Assembly (NCBI GenBank): GCA_029931535.1
Contig: JAQPZY010001684.1
Location: 9,181,001 to 9,245,000, forward strand
Direction: 5' to 3'
From: Margaritifera margaritifera
Lineage: Eukaryota > Mollusca > Bivalvia > Unionida > Margaritiferidae
DNA: 64,000 bases
Part shown: piece after piece, positions 22,657 to 34,152 of the stretch
Position numbering within the stretch: position 1 is the stretch's first letter
Layout: every line of letters begins with the position of its first letter
Program-made: the position numbers and the translations under genes
Notes under the pieces: model-generated
Database searches by the model: none
Seen by the model: the letters and a program-made list of their open reading frames with translations, nothing else
Told to the model about the DNA's origin: nothing

Positions 22657-22895
22657 ATGGCATCGTCTGATACTACAATAAATGATTTGGATGGCAACTT
22701 TAGTCCAGAGAGACAGCAAAGGTTTTCACTCAGCGACGGCTATTTACATCTTTACATGAGCCAGTCGCAGCAATCGGATGGTGATCTTCTTGAAAATGCG
22801 GATTCCATGAAAGGAAGCGGAAAAAACAAAAGACCAGAAGTTGCAACTGCAAGGCAACGAAATATTCAAGACTTGTGTCAATCGATTCGGAGTTG
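22657..22895 (+). CDS. Coiled-coil gene of unknown function, first exon
   Basis: ATG at 22657. It encodes an acidic, Ser/Gln-rich N-terminus (MASSDTTINDLDGNF...) ending in RQRNIQDLCQSIRSW before GTGAGA. It ends in phase 2, while the next clear exon (25628) needs phase 0, so at least one small exon between 22.9 and 25.6 kb is missing from this model. Position just right of the nested MULE and opposite in direction to the CACTA transposase fits a divergent accessory gene, or a host gene. No domain recognised. Confidence 0.5.
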
Positions 22896-25627
22896 GTGAG
22901 ATAATATATTGACCCATATTTTTTTAATTTATTTTTTTTGGTAACTTTTGAAAGAAAGTTTGGAATACAATTTACCAGAAATAAAATATATATGCTGTAA
23001 ATTGGAAAATTCAGATATATAGCGTAAATAGCATAAAACTATGGTATAATTTGAAAGAAAAAAAATGGAAAAATTATTATTTTGTAATTGGACCCCCTCC
23101 CCTTTCTCTTCCCCAACTATCATTCTCTATTTTTTATTTTTAGCGTTTTCATATGGAATTTTCACTCTCTGATTTCACCCCTATATCAGATTGTTCTCTA
23201 ACAATGAGTATCACCATAAGGAAAAAATAAAAATCTGTTTTCATTAACATGTCCACCTCTTGGACAGCAACCTGACTTTCCGATAGCAAAGTTCCCTTTT
23301 GTAGTTGACAAAAGAGCCATGTACTTTTTAAAAAAAAGAAGTAAAAAATTACATGAAATAATCAATTGTGGCAGCTGATATTTCCTTTTTTTAAAAAAAA
23401 AAGCTAATGAATTACATGAAATAATCTAGTTTAGGAGCTGTGTTTTACTTTTTTTCTCATGAGTAAAAATGAGGCATGTGTTCATTTTAATATTAGTAAG
23501 TGGTGTTGATTTACAATTTCGTTTTTAAAAATGTATACACTATATATTAAAATATATACACATTTTTTGCAACAATAAGTCCAGTGGACCAGCCTAATGA
23601 TTTTTTTTTACAAAGTTGGGGATGGGATTATTATTAGACATATCTTGGAAAATAAATGCCAAATTTCTGTGAAAGTGGGGATAGGCGGGGATGGACTTAG
23701 CACTGATTTTTCCATTGCCCAGGAGGGCCAGCTCACATGCAAATCATTTGGCCCTGTAGAAAACCAGCTGGCCCTCCCAATGAAATAAGAATAACAGCTT
23801 CGGAAAATTTAACTGGGTCTGCGGTTGTCAGTATTAACTGGCCTTTCTCAAAACCCACAGGACAATGGCTGGTGGGTCAGCAGCTAAATATACCCCTGAT
23901 AGGCGTATCATTAAGCTATCGGTGCTCTTGCTTTTTATGCATTTCGAGCTTTCCAAACAAAGAACAACAAAGACGTTTGTGTCCATTTTTAGTCAGATCC
24001 GCTATTACATCTTATAACCATGGCACTGAACAAAAACAGGTGATTGATTCTGCATGCCCAGTGTCGAAGTAAAACTCATCATTAAGATGGTAGAGTTGCT
24101 CACAAAGCCTGCCATATGCTTTGTTTGGTTGCAGAGTTGAGTTTTGGAGTGCAGGAAGCACTGTGCGATTAACGGTACAGTACTTGAATTTCTGATCAGA
24201 GATCTTTTCTGGGGTTGAATATTTTGATCTGAAATCATGGGGTGGTTGCGTTTGGTATAAAGAGTTGATACACATAAAATAGTAGTTGTTGTTCTCTGCA
24301 TGGAATTATCACCCTGAAGTTAACATTAGAGGCATTAAAAATTATGTGTATGACACAATGATGTCACAAAGGGTTTAAGAAAGTATACGACTCCCTCACT
24401 CGTAACATGGATCATTTTTATGGCTCACTTGAACAGCATTATAAAGAGGTAGTGCTCTTAATTATCAGCCTGCCAAATTAGATTCAGTGTGCAAACTCTT
24501 GTTTTCTACAGGTTGTTTCAGACTTGGGGAGGAGATTACCTGTATATGTGGCTTGTGCAAATACCTTCTTTTTTTTACAGGAGCCACCTGTTTCTTCTTT
24601 TATTTTTTTTACTTAGACTTTTCAATCTTTAGTTCTACTTACCTCAGGGCATTTTGCCGTTAACTGTAATAACTTCAGAATATTTGCAGCCTATTTTCAT
24701 AGTTTTTAGTTTGTTAATTTGTATCTGTTCTTGATGTAGCTCCTTGTCCATGTTTAGCCTTTGCTTTTATGTAGGTTTGGTTTTTAGCCTCTTAGTTTTG
24801 TAGTGACCATACTTTCTGCATGACATGCTTTTACATTCATTTAATTTCCATACTCCAGTATGCCTTGAACTTTGTGAATTGAAAAAAAATGTATGTATGG
24901 ATGTATGTATGCATGCATGTATGTTTGAGACACATGTTTGCAGGGTCAGACTGGCAGCCTAAGGGTTCCCTGTGACATTGCTGATAAAAGGTCCCCGCTT
25001 CCTCCCTCAGGTTTATAATTGAGAAAAAGGTTTTCCCCAATCACCTCCCCAGTATCCCAGTGGGACAGTCCAACCCAGCATGTTTGTACGAGTATGTAAT
25101 CAACTATGTATTGTATGCAGCCTTCTCATATCCTTTGAAGCAGCTGGCTCAAAATTAAAAGTACAAGGATAAGTAAATGCAACTATATAACAAACAATGT
25201 TAGTGTTATATAAGTTGACAGCTCAGCTGGAAAAGTATCCATTAATTTAGCTGGTTGCCGTTTGAAAATGAAACGGCTGTGTGTGTATTCTTTTTGTATA
25301 TAATCATCATATGGGTCTGAAAAATGTTTTAAGGTCTCTTTAAATCTTTCTTTAAATATGTATGTATTTATGTATATGTGTATGGCAATGTCTCTGTGTG
25401 TATAGTGTAGATATATATTAATTTCTAAAACACCCCTGTTCATGTCTCTGTATGTACTTAAAATTTCTTGCTGGAGTAATAGCTCTTCAGAGCTAATGTT
25501 ATTGGTTGTAATATCTAATGCTACCGGTAAAACAAAATTCTATCTTATGTCAGATTTAATAAATGTATCAGTTGTAGAATAACTTTATCATGATATTATT
25601 TTTCTCATAGACTCGTGATCTTTTCAG
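22896..25627 (+). other. Intron with repeat-derived DNA
   Basis: Introns of the coiled-coil gene. A short TATG-type tract lies at 24891-24925, and 23600-23900 is GC-richer, repeat-like sequence of unknown family. A small exon must lie somewhere here to restore phase; I could not place it. Confidence 0.4.
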
Positions 25628-25718
25628 ACGAACTCTAGTCACAATCAGTCTCTGAAGCTTAGGACACCATTGACTGCAAGAAGGATATCTGCATGTAGCA
25701 CCCCTGTACTTGCAAAAG
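25628..25718 (+). CDS. Coiled-coil gene, internal exon
   Basis: The acceptor ATCTTTTCAG precedes it and GTAACA follows. The open frame has phase 0 entry and phase 1 exit, encoding TNSSHNQSLKLRTPLTARR and a Ser/Pro-rich end. The exit phase matches the next exon at 26410. Confidence 0.6.
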
Positions 25719-26409
25719 GTAACAGAGCATTGAGAAATTTGATAAAATTTAATGATTAGTCATAAGTTTGATTTACTAGTTAATACAGTATAAATTAAAT
25801 TGCCTAATTTTGGTCCAGTGCAGTTTTTCTTTCTTTTTTTCTCCAGATTTTTGTTAGAAGATGATAGACCACTTCCCAAAGAAGGAAATTGTAAATCAAA
25901 ATCACTTACTAATATTAAAATGAACAATTATTTCTGAATTAAGATTTAATGTTGTTTGCTTTTTAGTTTGTTTCAGATATCTGAAAAGTCACTATCATGG
26001 CTCTTTTTAAAAACTGAAGACATTACAATAGTTTTATTTTACAGTTTTTGTCCCAATTTGTTGAGATAAGTGTGCGGACAAAAATGGTTCAGAGAAATAC
26101 AATGAAACCTTATAAATTGAGAGATTTAAAATCATCTTTATGCCTATCTTTCCATACAACAATTTATGTACAACACTCACTTATTTTAGGTGTCTCTGTA
26201 TAACAAGATCCCTTTTATAAGGCAGGTAGGACTATGGATCCCATTTTATAATTTATGGACCCAGTGAAAAACGATATAGTGAGAGAGTGCTGTATATATG
26301 GTAATACGCAGATGTCTCATTGTGCCCTATATTCTTTTGCATGTTGGTTTTTGATGCATCTGTTTTAAGCAAACTCTTATGTAATTCTCTTGTTTCTTCT
26401 GATTTTAAG

Positions 26410-26570
26410 ATAAAAGTGAGAAGGGACTTTTGAAGGAGATTCTTCAAAACCAGAAGGAAATCCTAATGGCCATCAAAAAAAATGAAAGAGAAATTCGAAG
26501 TCTGAAAACAAAGTTAGAAGAGAGAGAAGCAAACTTTAAAGAGCCAATTAAAGTTCCATTACAGATTAGG
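26410..26570 (+). CDS. Coiled-coil gene, coiled-coil exon
   Basis: The acceptor GATTTTAAG and donor GTGTTA bound it; it enters in phase 1 and exits in phase 0. It encodes a strong coiled coil (LLKEILQNQKEILMAIKKNE, then REIRSLKTKLEEREANF) ending VPLQIR. Coiled coils usually mediate oligomerisation. The GTGTTA donor is weak, but phase agrees with the 27832 exon. Confidence 0.65.
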
Positions 26571-27831
26571 GTGTTATACTACACAGTCAGTGCAGGACCT
26601 GACTAGAAAAGATTGAAAATTAAAGGCTGAGTCCACACTGTAAAAGCCAGATTATGGCATCTAGTCTCATTCTCGCACATTCTACTGTGGAGTAAACATC
26701 ACTATCTGATTCGTTGTTTCACTTTAGTCTTGCTTTCAAGAAATATTGATAAGTGCAGCTTGAGAAATATAAAGGATATCCACGTGTGATTTGCAATATA
26801 ATTAGTCTTTGGTGCCTACGATCAATAGCAGTTTTTGAGAACATTTGACATGTCAATTAATATATGATCTCAAACACAGCATGATTGAGTTATTAATTAG
26901 GCTCTTCACATCTTATTTTATTGGCATGATAATGAAACGACACCTGTGAATTCAGTGATGTTTAATTATGCGGGAAAAAATCAACATCCTCCCACTTGTT
27001 GGTTACCTGTCTGACGGAAATCTTGGCCTTTAAGATTTTTTATTGTAACATGCTTGTAGCACATGTGTAAATATAAATATATACATATTGTGCCTCATAA
27101 TTTTCTGACAAAATTTGCAGACAAGTTAAATGATGAATAAAGCTTCTGTCACTCACATTCAAGCGAGTTGGGATTGAATATATACAGTAAAAATGAAAAA
27201 CAAATTCTGTACAGCATCAGATCTATCTAGGATAACCTGAATATGTGACATTATATATTAAAATTTGACATACTTGTATTGTTAATGCAGCAGTACAATC
27301 TGTTCGCAAAGTAATAACTTGGAAAAGGCTAGCCTTGGTTGGATTATACCACATTTCTGATAGTCTAGAACATAAACCACGATAATGGATTGCATCCATG
27401 TTGGACAAATTAATAAGCAAGCTGGTGTTCGAGTTGCAGTGTGCATGCTATGATATGTTCCTGGTTTCTCCACCTACTAGGACAGCCCCTGCTATCGAAT
27501 TTACTCTCCAAACTCTGCCATTTTTTTCCGGAGACGAGAATCCATGGTAAATCTTTGTACACTGAATCATTTTGCAGAATGGATTTATTCTAATTATGGA
27601 TATGATCTCTTATAGTAACCATTTTATTGGACATTACTGAAATAAAAGGTTTGTACGATTCATTTCCAAACTGGAATTATATTTTTCAATAAAATAAAAA
27701 AAATAAAAATGCTGGTAAGAGCTCAAGTTGAATGTATTATAAATAGTAGTTTGTAACAAGTGTTGAGAATTTGTAATAGCAAGCCATAAGAGTTCCTCAT
27801 ACTGTATCTTAATTTTGATTTCTTTTTGTAG

Positions 27832-27899
27832 AATGCAGTCCATGAGGCATATGCAAGTGGACTTGACAGGGGTATGGCATGGCAGTTTGACAAAATGAG
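27832..27899 (+). CDS. Coiled-coil gene, internal exon
   Basis: TTTTTGTAG acceptor, GTAAAC donor, phase 0 to phase 2. It encodes NAVHEAYASGLDRGMAWQF and joins directly to the next exon to give MRFGDQSND. Not recognised. Confidence 0.65.
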
Positions 27900-28464
27900 G
27901 TAAACATGCAGGAGACAAATTCTTCAAACATGATTAGAATACAGTATTGCATTTAGAAAGTCCACTAATTTCCATTCCATTTCGGAAACTTGCATGTAGC
28001 TGTTGTACCAACTTCCTGCACTTGCAGGACCAGTGCTTCTTTGTTAATTACATTAGTTTTTATAAGAAAAATATGTATAACAGATACTTTTTTATATTGC
28101 TACTGCAGCAGGACTTCTTGAATTTGTTATGTCTGTCAGTTGGTCCTGTAAGCTTTTGAGCATGATTGCATAAAAGCTGCTTAACACAGAGAAATTTGGA
28201 AGGCATATTTGTTTGCATTTGAAGATGACCTGATTCAATTTTCAGGTCATATAACAGCAATTATTCATTTTTTTAAGTACATTTTTTTTCTTGAAATTTT
28301 CCATGAAAACCTTGTTAGCACAAATGTGCCAAAATCACTGAACGTAGTCAAATGAAATTCAGTAGTTATGTTTATATGCATATGTAGATGACCTGATTGA
28401 TGATAAAGCTTCAGAAAATAAAATGATATATATTGCAAATATCTGTATTAGATATTTAAACCTG

Positions 28465-28715
28465 ATTAGAGGACCCGGTTGGCCGGCTGGTCTAAGGCGG
28501 TCGCCGTTAATGATCAATGCTATCTCACCTTTGTCTGTGTGGGTTTGAGTCATGGGCTCGGCCAATGTAGGTATGTGAGAAAGCTTGCCAGTAGCTTCCC
28601 GTGGGTCAGTGGTTCTTCCCGGGGATTTTCCGGGTTCTTCTTAAAAAGTTAACTGGCCGTCATGTATAACCTATCATTTGCTGGAAAATGGCATTAAACC
28701 CACAAACCACATCAA
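28465..28715 (+). mobile_element. tRNA-derived SINE
   Basis: The head has an A-box-like TGGCCGGCTGGTCTAAGG and a B-box-like GGGTTTGAGTCATGG, about 50 bp apart, as in RNA polymerase III promoters. A body with GTGGTTCTTCCCGGGGATTT and AACTGGCCGTCATGTATAAC follows, then an ATTAAACCCACAAACCAC tail typical of mollusc SINEs. It lies in an intron of the coiled-coil gene. Confidence 0.8.
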
Positions 28716-29170
28716 ACCTGATTACCAGATTACATTTTCGTGCTTTTGTGACAGTGCACATTGTTATATGTGTGTTCTGAAAGTTTTTTAAATTTCAGAA
28801 TCCACATATACACTTTCCAGGCAAAGAAGCACAAGTCTAAGGACACAATAGAGCATATGATGCCAGAAATATTAACTTTTTTTAAAAATTGACATTTATT
28901 ATAAGTACAAATTGTATTTATGTAATTTAGTGCATTCAACGTGCAGCCAATATATATGATGTATGAACTATTTGGACACAGTCCCAGTAAAGTCCATGAA
29001 AAATAAACAAGGGTAATCATGAACAGCAGGTACATCTATTGTTTACTCATGGGTACAATCATATTCATACACCCCATCCAACAATGTTGTGCACTTTTAT
29101 GTAAGAATGGGTAATACAATTAGACTACAAATGTTAGAAAAGAATGACTTAATTTTTTTTTCTTCTTCAG

Positions 29171-29262
29171 ATTTGGTGATCAGTCCAATGACAAGATGAC
29201 TGACTTTATCAAAAGCTATGTGCAAGGAATTTATCCCACTGTAGTTTGCTTGGTTCTAAAAG
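29171..29262 (+). CDS. Coiled-coil gene, internal exon
   Basis: TTCTTCTTCAG acceptor, GTACGA donor, phase 2 to phase 1. It encodes FGDQSNDKMTDFIKSYVQG and IYPTVVCLVLK. Phase fits both neighbours. A possible alternative exon with the same entry phase starts near 28799 (RIHIYTFQAKKHKSKD...) and ends in a stop. Confidence 0.65.
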
Positions 29263-29405
29263 GTACGAAATTAGCATCTGCCTCAGATTTAAATTCAACT
29301 TACAAGTCAACTTAAAAATGGTTAAAGTTTCATTGAAAAATAAAATCTCATTAAGTTTGCATTAAAAGTAAACGGATAGCAATACAATTTTTTAAAAAAT
29401 CAACT

Positions 29406-29490
29406 GTTCCAATCATGGGAATCAAATCCCAATATTCTGTGTGGCAGGCATCCGCCTTACTGTTTCGGCCACTGACACTGTTGAACATGT
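29406..29490 (-). mobile_element. tRNA-like SINE fragment
   Basis: On the minus strand AGTGGCCGAAACAGTAAGG resembles an A box and GGGATTTGATTCCCA a B box, about 35 bp apart. No body or tail is recognised. Short relic in an intron. Confidence 0.5.
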
Positions 29491-29576
29491 TTAAATTTAA
29501 AACTACTTATAATTTTTATACAGTAGCTAGACATTGAAGATACTTCACTGCAATGTATCTTTTATTTTTCACACAG

Positions 29577-29695
29577 CTGCTATGATCGGATATTACACCA
29601 CACAAAAGGAGACTGAAATAAGAAAGACGAAAAACAAATTAGACGAGCACAAACTACAACAGATGCGATATGAAAGGAAGAAAGAGGTGACATAG
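29577..29695 (+). CDS. Coiled-coil gene, Lys/Arg-rich exon, possible C-terminus
   Basis: TTCACACAG acceptor with phase 1 entry. It encodes AAMIGYYTTQKETEIRKTKN, then KLDEHKLQQMRYERKKE, and either splices at GTGACA (exon end 29686) or reads on to a TAG at 29693. The basic helix suggests nucleic-acid contact. If spliced, the natural continuation is the 30612 exon, but the phases disagree by the model seen here. Confidence 0.55.
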
Positions 29696-29827
29696 TTGAT
29701 GAATGAACTTTGGCTTCATTATTAGATAATTATTATTACTGTATTAGATACTTTGTGCATGTAACCTTATGCCACATGGGGCATACAATGTACTCTTCCT
29801 TTTCAGCTTATGGACTGACAACTTTAT

Positions 29828-29856
29828 ATTCCGGGGGGGGGGGGGGGGGGGGGGGC
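29828..29856. repeat. Poly-G tract
   Basis: A run of about 25 G residues with a GC edge, flanked by non-coding DNA. Confidence 0.9.
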
Positions 29857-30473
29857 TAGGATTTTTGGAGAGAAAAAAAAATACAACCATTAAATACAGA
29901 CCTGACAACTTACAATTTGACTGAAATGTTAATGAAAACCTTAACAGTGAAACTTGTCTATCTGCAACCGATGTGAACTTTACCCTGTATATATACACAC
30001 ACGCACAGTATTCCCCACATAAGACACCTCAGTGTAACACATTCCCTTTTGCAATGTGGGTATGACCAGAGATCTCATTTCTTGATTTAGAATTACTATG
30101 TATAATGCACCTCAGAATAAGGGAAACTCACCTGTTAGGCAGTACACTTTTCACTTTTATGTCTCCCATGACTAGTGTTATAGTGGGAGAGACCTGTATA
30201 TGTTGGGGGATGTATGTATATGTGTGTGTGTATATATATATATAAGGCTCGAGTGTTCTATTCTGCTTGTCTAGTGAGTGAGTCCTTGTTTGTGTTTAAA
30301 CATTACCTTTGACCTTATTCAATACTTTTTGTTTTTGGACCAGTCCATGGCTGATTGGATAAGGGTGCAAGTGTACAAGACCCTAGGCAATAAATGCTGT
30401 TACAGCATGGGCTCGTTACCTGCTTGGAATGATAATAACTCGAACCTTTTTGTTTATGTTGGTGTCATTATAC

Positions 30474-30475
<2 letters not shown>

Positions 30476-30567
<92 letters not shown>
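30476..30567. repeat. (TA)n microsatellite
   Basis: More than 40 TA units, directly upstream of the last candidate exon of the coiled-coil gene. Confidence 0.97.
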
Positions 30568-30571
<4 letters not shown>

Positions 30572-30611
30572 AAGTCAAGCAATTAAATGAAGTCTAATTG
30601 GATACATAAAG

Positions 30612-30948
30612 AAGACTCACTGCATTGGAAAAGAAAGGATATTGGAGTGCGGAAAAAAAGGCAAAACTAAGGAAGGTGCTGGACAAGAGCTATAGGAGTT
30701 CTGATGAAGAAGGGGCAGATGGTGGGCTGATTTCCCACCCTCCTTCATGCGAATCTGATACATTCCAAAAAGTGAAGGAAATATTGGACAAAAAATACAT
30801 AGACATATGTTCATCAAGGAGCAAGAGGCTTCTGCTAAAAAGAACAAGGGGCTTCAAAAAGGTCAAAGACACCCCTGATGTCCCAGAGGAGTCTAAGTGG
30901 ATAATTGCCAAAAGCATTCAGGGGGATGAAGAAAACAACACTGAGTAG
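30612..30948 (+). CDS. Coiled-coil gene, candidate last exon (SDEE region)
   Basis: An open frame encoding RLTALEKKGYWSAEKKAKLR, then SYRSSDEEG, then FQKVKEILDKKYIDICSSR and SKRLLLKRTRG, ending at TAG. The order basic helix, SDEE acidic patch, then paired helices with SKR suits the end of the same protein. The acceptor ATAAAG at 30611 gives phase 2 entry, against phase 0 exit at 29686, so an exon or indel is missing. The family is not identified. An accessory protein of the CACTA element is one inference. Confidence 0.45.
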
Positions 30949-31980
30949 GAATCTGCTGAACATCGGGCAGGAGGTGAGGAGCGAGATTTTCCCTCACAGA
31001 ATTATGCAATACATGAACCAGTGAATGAAGAAAATGAAACTAAATTTGAATTTTGTGCATCCATGATAATTAATTGTTTACTTTCATGTAACTTACTTAA
31101 ACCTCCAAAACTTATTGCTTGCATATTTTTGGATTTGCCTGACAAATGTACTTTTATCATTGTTACACCTTGTGTGAGCTGTCAAGGGAACATTGTATGT
31201 ACCTCTGACCCCTTTAACGATCATGATACGGAGATTTGTTAAATTTAGGGGTGCACTGGCAGTTTGGGGTATGAAAATGTCCCCTGGGCTTACTCATGGT
31301 GCAACACAATTTTATACCCCTATTGCTCACAGTGGGTGGGGCATCATCATTTGTTTCTCTCTCTTTCTCTTTATCTGTCATGCGAAGTTTGGTAGCATGA
31401 TTATGCAAAACCCACTTGACTTTGACAAAGTGGTAAAATTCATATGGCATATTTTAATGCATTTGTGGACAACTGGGTGAGAATTTCAGGTTATTGTAGC
31501 ATTTTTTTTATATTTTCAACCAAATTTAGATTTTTTAAACACTTTTTACTTTTTATTAATGGAACCCTTCTAAGAAGGATTTTACATTAAAGTACTTAAT
31601 GCTGACAAATTAAACTTGTTAGGCATTTCTGTACGCATATGTACATGATATCGTGTTTTCATTCCATTAGGGGGTTATGTCAAACTTTTGAGTTTTTGGG
31701 ACTGGCTTTTTGCTGCAGTTGGGGGCGGGGGGCATACGTGTTGTATAAACACAAAGATAGTTTAATTTCTCTCAATCAAGAATATTTTATATTGATTGTT
31801 TTAGATCTATCTCGTTATAGTAATACTCATGTCCATCCATACAGCACAATCTCATTAGCACAACTCGGGGCATTTTTTGGTGTGCAGTTGATGTCGATTT
31901 GTGCAGTTGTAAACTACACAAATTATCATAAATTGGGTAATTTGTGCAGTTGTAAAAATTCCTTTAAAAATGCCGTGGCA
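30949..31980. other. No further gene seen
   Basis: AT-rich DNA downstream of the last candidate exon, possibly 3' UTR. Short open frames have no recognisable domains. Confidence 0.45.
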
Positions 31981-32470
31981 CAACTAGTCCCAGAGTTTTT
32001 GATGGATTGCCATGAAAGTTGGTAAATATTATGGTCATGACCTGAAGATACACGTATCAACAAATCACTTTGCTATCCCATTGTTTTAGGATTGGAGTTA
32101 TTGCTCTTTTTGTCTTACTGCTGGATGCAGTGCACGACAGAACCTTTCATTGTAAATGCATTTGTCTTGCATTTTTTTTTAGTTTTTTTTATATGTATTG
32201 TGGTTAAACTCAGTAGATACTATGGTCATCATTTAAATATGTGCATATATTGACAAATCTTTGTACTTTTTAATTGTTGGAAGAGTTATTGCCCTTCTTG
32301 ACTTACAGCTTGATGCAATATATGTCAGAATTTTGTGAATGCAACTACTCGTGCAGTTTTTATTGGATTGCAGTAAAACTAAGTATGTACTAGGGTCATC
32401 ATCAGAAGATATGCATATTGACCAATCATTGTATTCACACAATTTTCACAAGAGTTGTGCTCTGTTTTTG
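31980..32470. repeat. Diverged tandem repeats (~180 bp, 2-3 units)
   Basis: Repeated landmarks are 'TTGATGGATTGCCATGAAAGTTGG' or its variant 'TATTGGATTGCAGTAAAACT', then 'GGTCATNANCNGAAGATA', then 'ATTGTTTTAGGATTGGAGTTATTGC' or its variant. The landmarks are present at about 31998, 32200 and 32360. Non-coding repeat of a type common in bivalve DNA. Confidence 0.5.
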
Positions 32471-33519
32471 GCTATAGACATTTCCATCATGGGGTAGGAG
32501 TGGGGTGCAGGAGAGATGAGGGTATATTTCTGTGAGCAATGTAGTCACCATTTCAATGGTTTATTTCAGAACTAGAGTTGATGTTGCAGAACTATTTGGT
32601 TAAAAAGTAGCTCATCATAGTTGAATGTAAATTAAATAGACCTTAAGAAGTAATGTAATCATTTTGTGCTTGGATCAGAAAATTAAATAATTGATGTAGC
32701 TGATGGATTAAAAGAAACCCATTCATATCATTATGTGATCCTTTTACAGTATAGGTTGTTGTTTTTTTTTTTTGGATAACTAATGGTTGGAAATGTATTT
32801 ACATTTTGTTCAAGGTTTTAGCAAAAAATAAAGCTATAGACATAACAACAAAGTTATTTTCTGTCATATGAAAAATTGGGTGTTATGTCAATAGGAAAGA
32901 AGTATATGACCAATCATATTTTCTGCAATTCTTGTTTGCACCGTTAAAGAAAATCTATTTTACTGCTGTCAGATTTTAGTATGTTGGTAATGGACTTGCT
33001 GCACATTTTAACATTTGAAATGTGTATATGGCTACAACATTTTGCATAGTAATATAAATTTCCATAAACATGTACAGTCTCGTCTTGTTTATCTGAGACA
33101 AGCCACTGAAATTAAAATATTTTGTAAAGGCAATTGTTGTATAAATGGATAAATGTATGCGTTATGTTTAATCAATCATGTACATTTTAAGCATATTATA
33201 AAGGCAATTGTCGGATAAATGGAGGTTGGATAACCAAGTTATGATTTTATATCTTATTGTCCTTTGTACATGTCATTATTGTTGAATAATTGAGAAAATT
33301 AATGTTGTAATAAAGGATGATGCTAATAGCTTGTTCTTTTTTGAGTTTGTTCTTTACATTTTTTCTTTACACTTACCTGTCCTATAAACCCACATTATTA
33401 TGCAGAAAAACTTGATACCAAAAGTTACAGTAGTGAACAGACATTTCCATGGGCATGAAGTTTTCATGATATATAAATTGTTCATGCATTAGATTACCAT
33501 CATTTATGTGTACTCGATG

Positions 33520-33690
33520 GCTGGTAGGGATATGGTGGTCTTAGATGCGAGAGAGATTATAAAACCTAGAGAAAACCATCAAACCTGAATGGTGACAACT
33601 GCTAGAATGGAGGATTGAACCCAGGCTCACATGTGAAAAGTATTGAGTGTGTATTGTAAAGCCTTGTTGCAGGATTTTACACACAAGATG
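33520..33690 (-). mobile_element. SINE relic
   Basis: On the minus strand a B-box-like GGGTTCAATCCTCCA (near 33605-33620) is followed by CATTCAGGTTTGATGGTTTT and CTCTAGGTTTTATAATC, resembling the body of mollusc SINEs. The A box is weak. Heavily diverged. Confidence 0.5.
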
Positions 33691-33789
33691 TACTCGGATG
33701 GAAATCAAAGTTGCTTATTATCAAATTTACAGTAGAAAATGCTTATTTTGTTGCCAGTAAAGACCAATAAAAGATAATACTTTCTTCAT

Positions 33790-34152
33790 CTTTAATTTGT
33801 GTAAAGGTAGCTACTCATTACTGTCAAGGTAAATGGCAGTATATACTAATTAGTGTAAAGACATGTAATGTTAAACTTTAATGAGATTTTATTTCTTTTT
33901 TTACATTCTAAGAAATGGAAATGCTTCTCTTTAAGTACTTAATGGAAACATTTACTGCCTCTTTACAAACTAAAAGATCTACTTTCATACACCTTTTGTT
34001 CATTAGTAAAGTGGACCATTTGTTTGCATTTTAGGACCCTAAATTATTTGTAAATATCATCTTTAAGACCTTTAACTTTTTCTGAAAATTTGTATTAAAG
34101 TTAAGTAAAGGTCAAGCAAAGTTTGTCTTTTTTCAACTTTTAAGTGCTAGTC
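33790..34152. repeat. Right subterminal array of the candidate CACTA element
   Basis: Reverse-complemented, it starts CACTTAAAAGTTG and contains YCTTTAC/TTAAAG motifs (ACCTTTACACAAATTAAAGA, GTCTTTACACTA, GTCTTTACTGGC) in the orientation opposite to 6331-6600. ACCTTTACACAAATTAAAG here parallels GTCTTTACAAAAATTAAAG on the left. Confidence 0.45.

Larger units (their letters stand above)
6331..34152. mobile_element. Candidate giant CACTA (EnSpm) transposon
   Basis: Inverted YCTTTAC-rich arrays bracket 27.8 kb. The left end reads CACTGCATGAAAAGTTG and the right end, reverse-complemented, CACTTAAAAGTTG. The interior holds a recognisable but decayed Tnp2-type transposase on the minus strand at 10119-12962 and a divergent coiled-coil gene on the plus strand at 22657-30948 that may be the accessory gene of the element. 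Nested insertions at 16.0-17.7 and 17.9-22.4 kb add about 6.1 kb. No matching 3-bp target duplication was found. The alternative is two partial family members that happen to face each other. Confidence 0.4.

Noticed and set aside
28465..28540. Intact tRNA gene
   Set aside because: A and B boxes are present, but the cloverleaf does not close and a SINE body and tail follow.
28799..28890. Possible alternative exon RIHIYTFQAKKHKSKD
   Set aside because: Good acceptor and phase, but ends in a stop and has no support beyond that; mentioned only with the neighbouring exon.
30345..30440. Possible exon SMADWIRVQVYKTLG in phase with the coiled-coil gene
   Set aside because: Acceptor and phase fit, but no clear donor follows, and it does not lead in phase into the 30612 exon; left out of the model.
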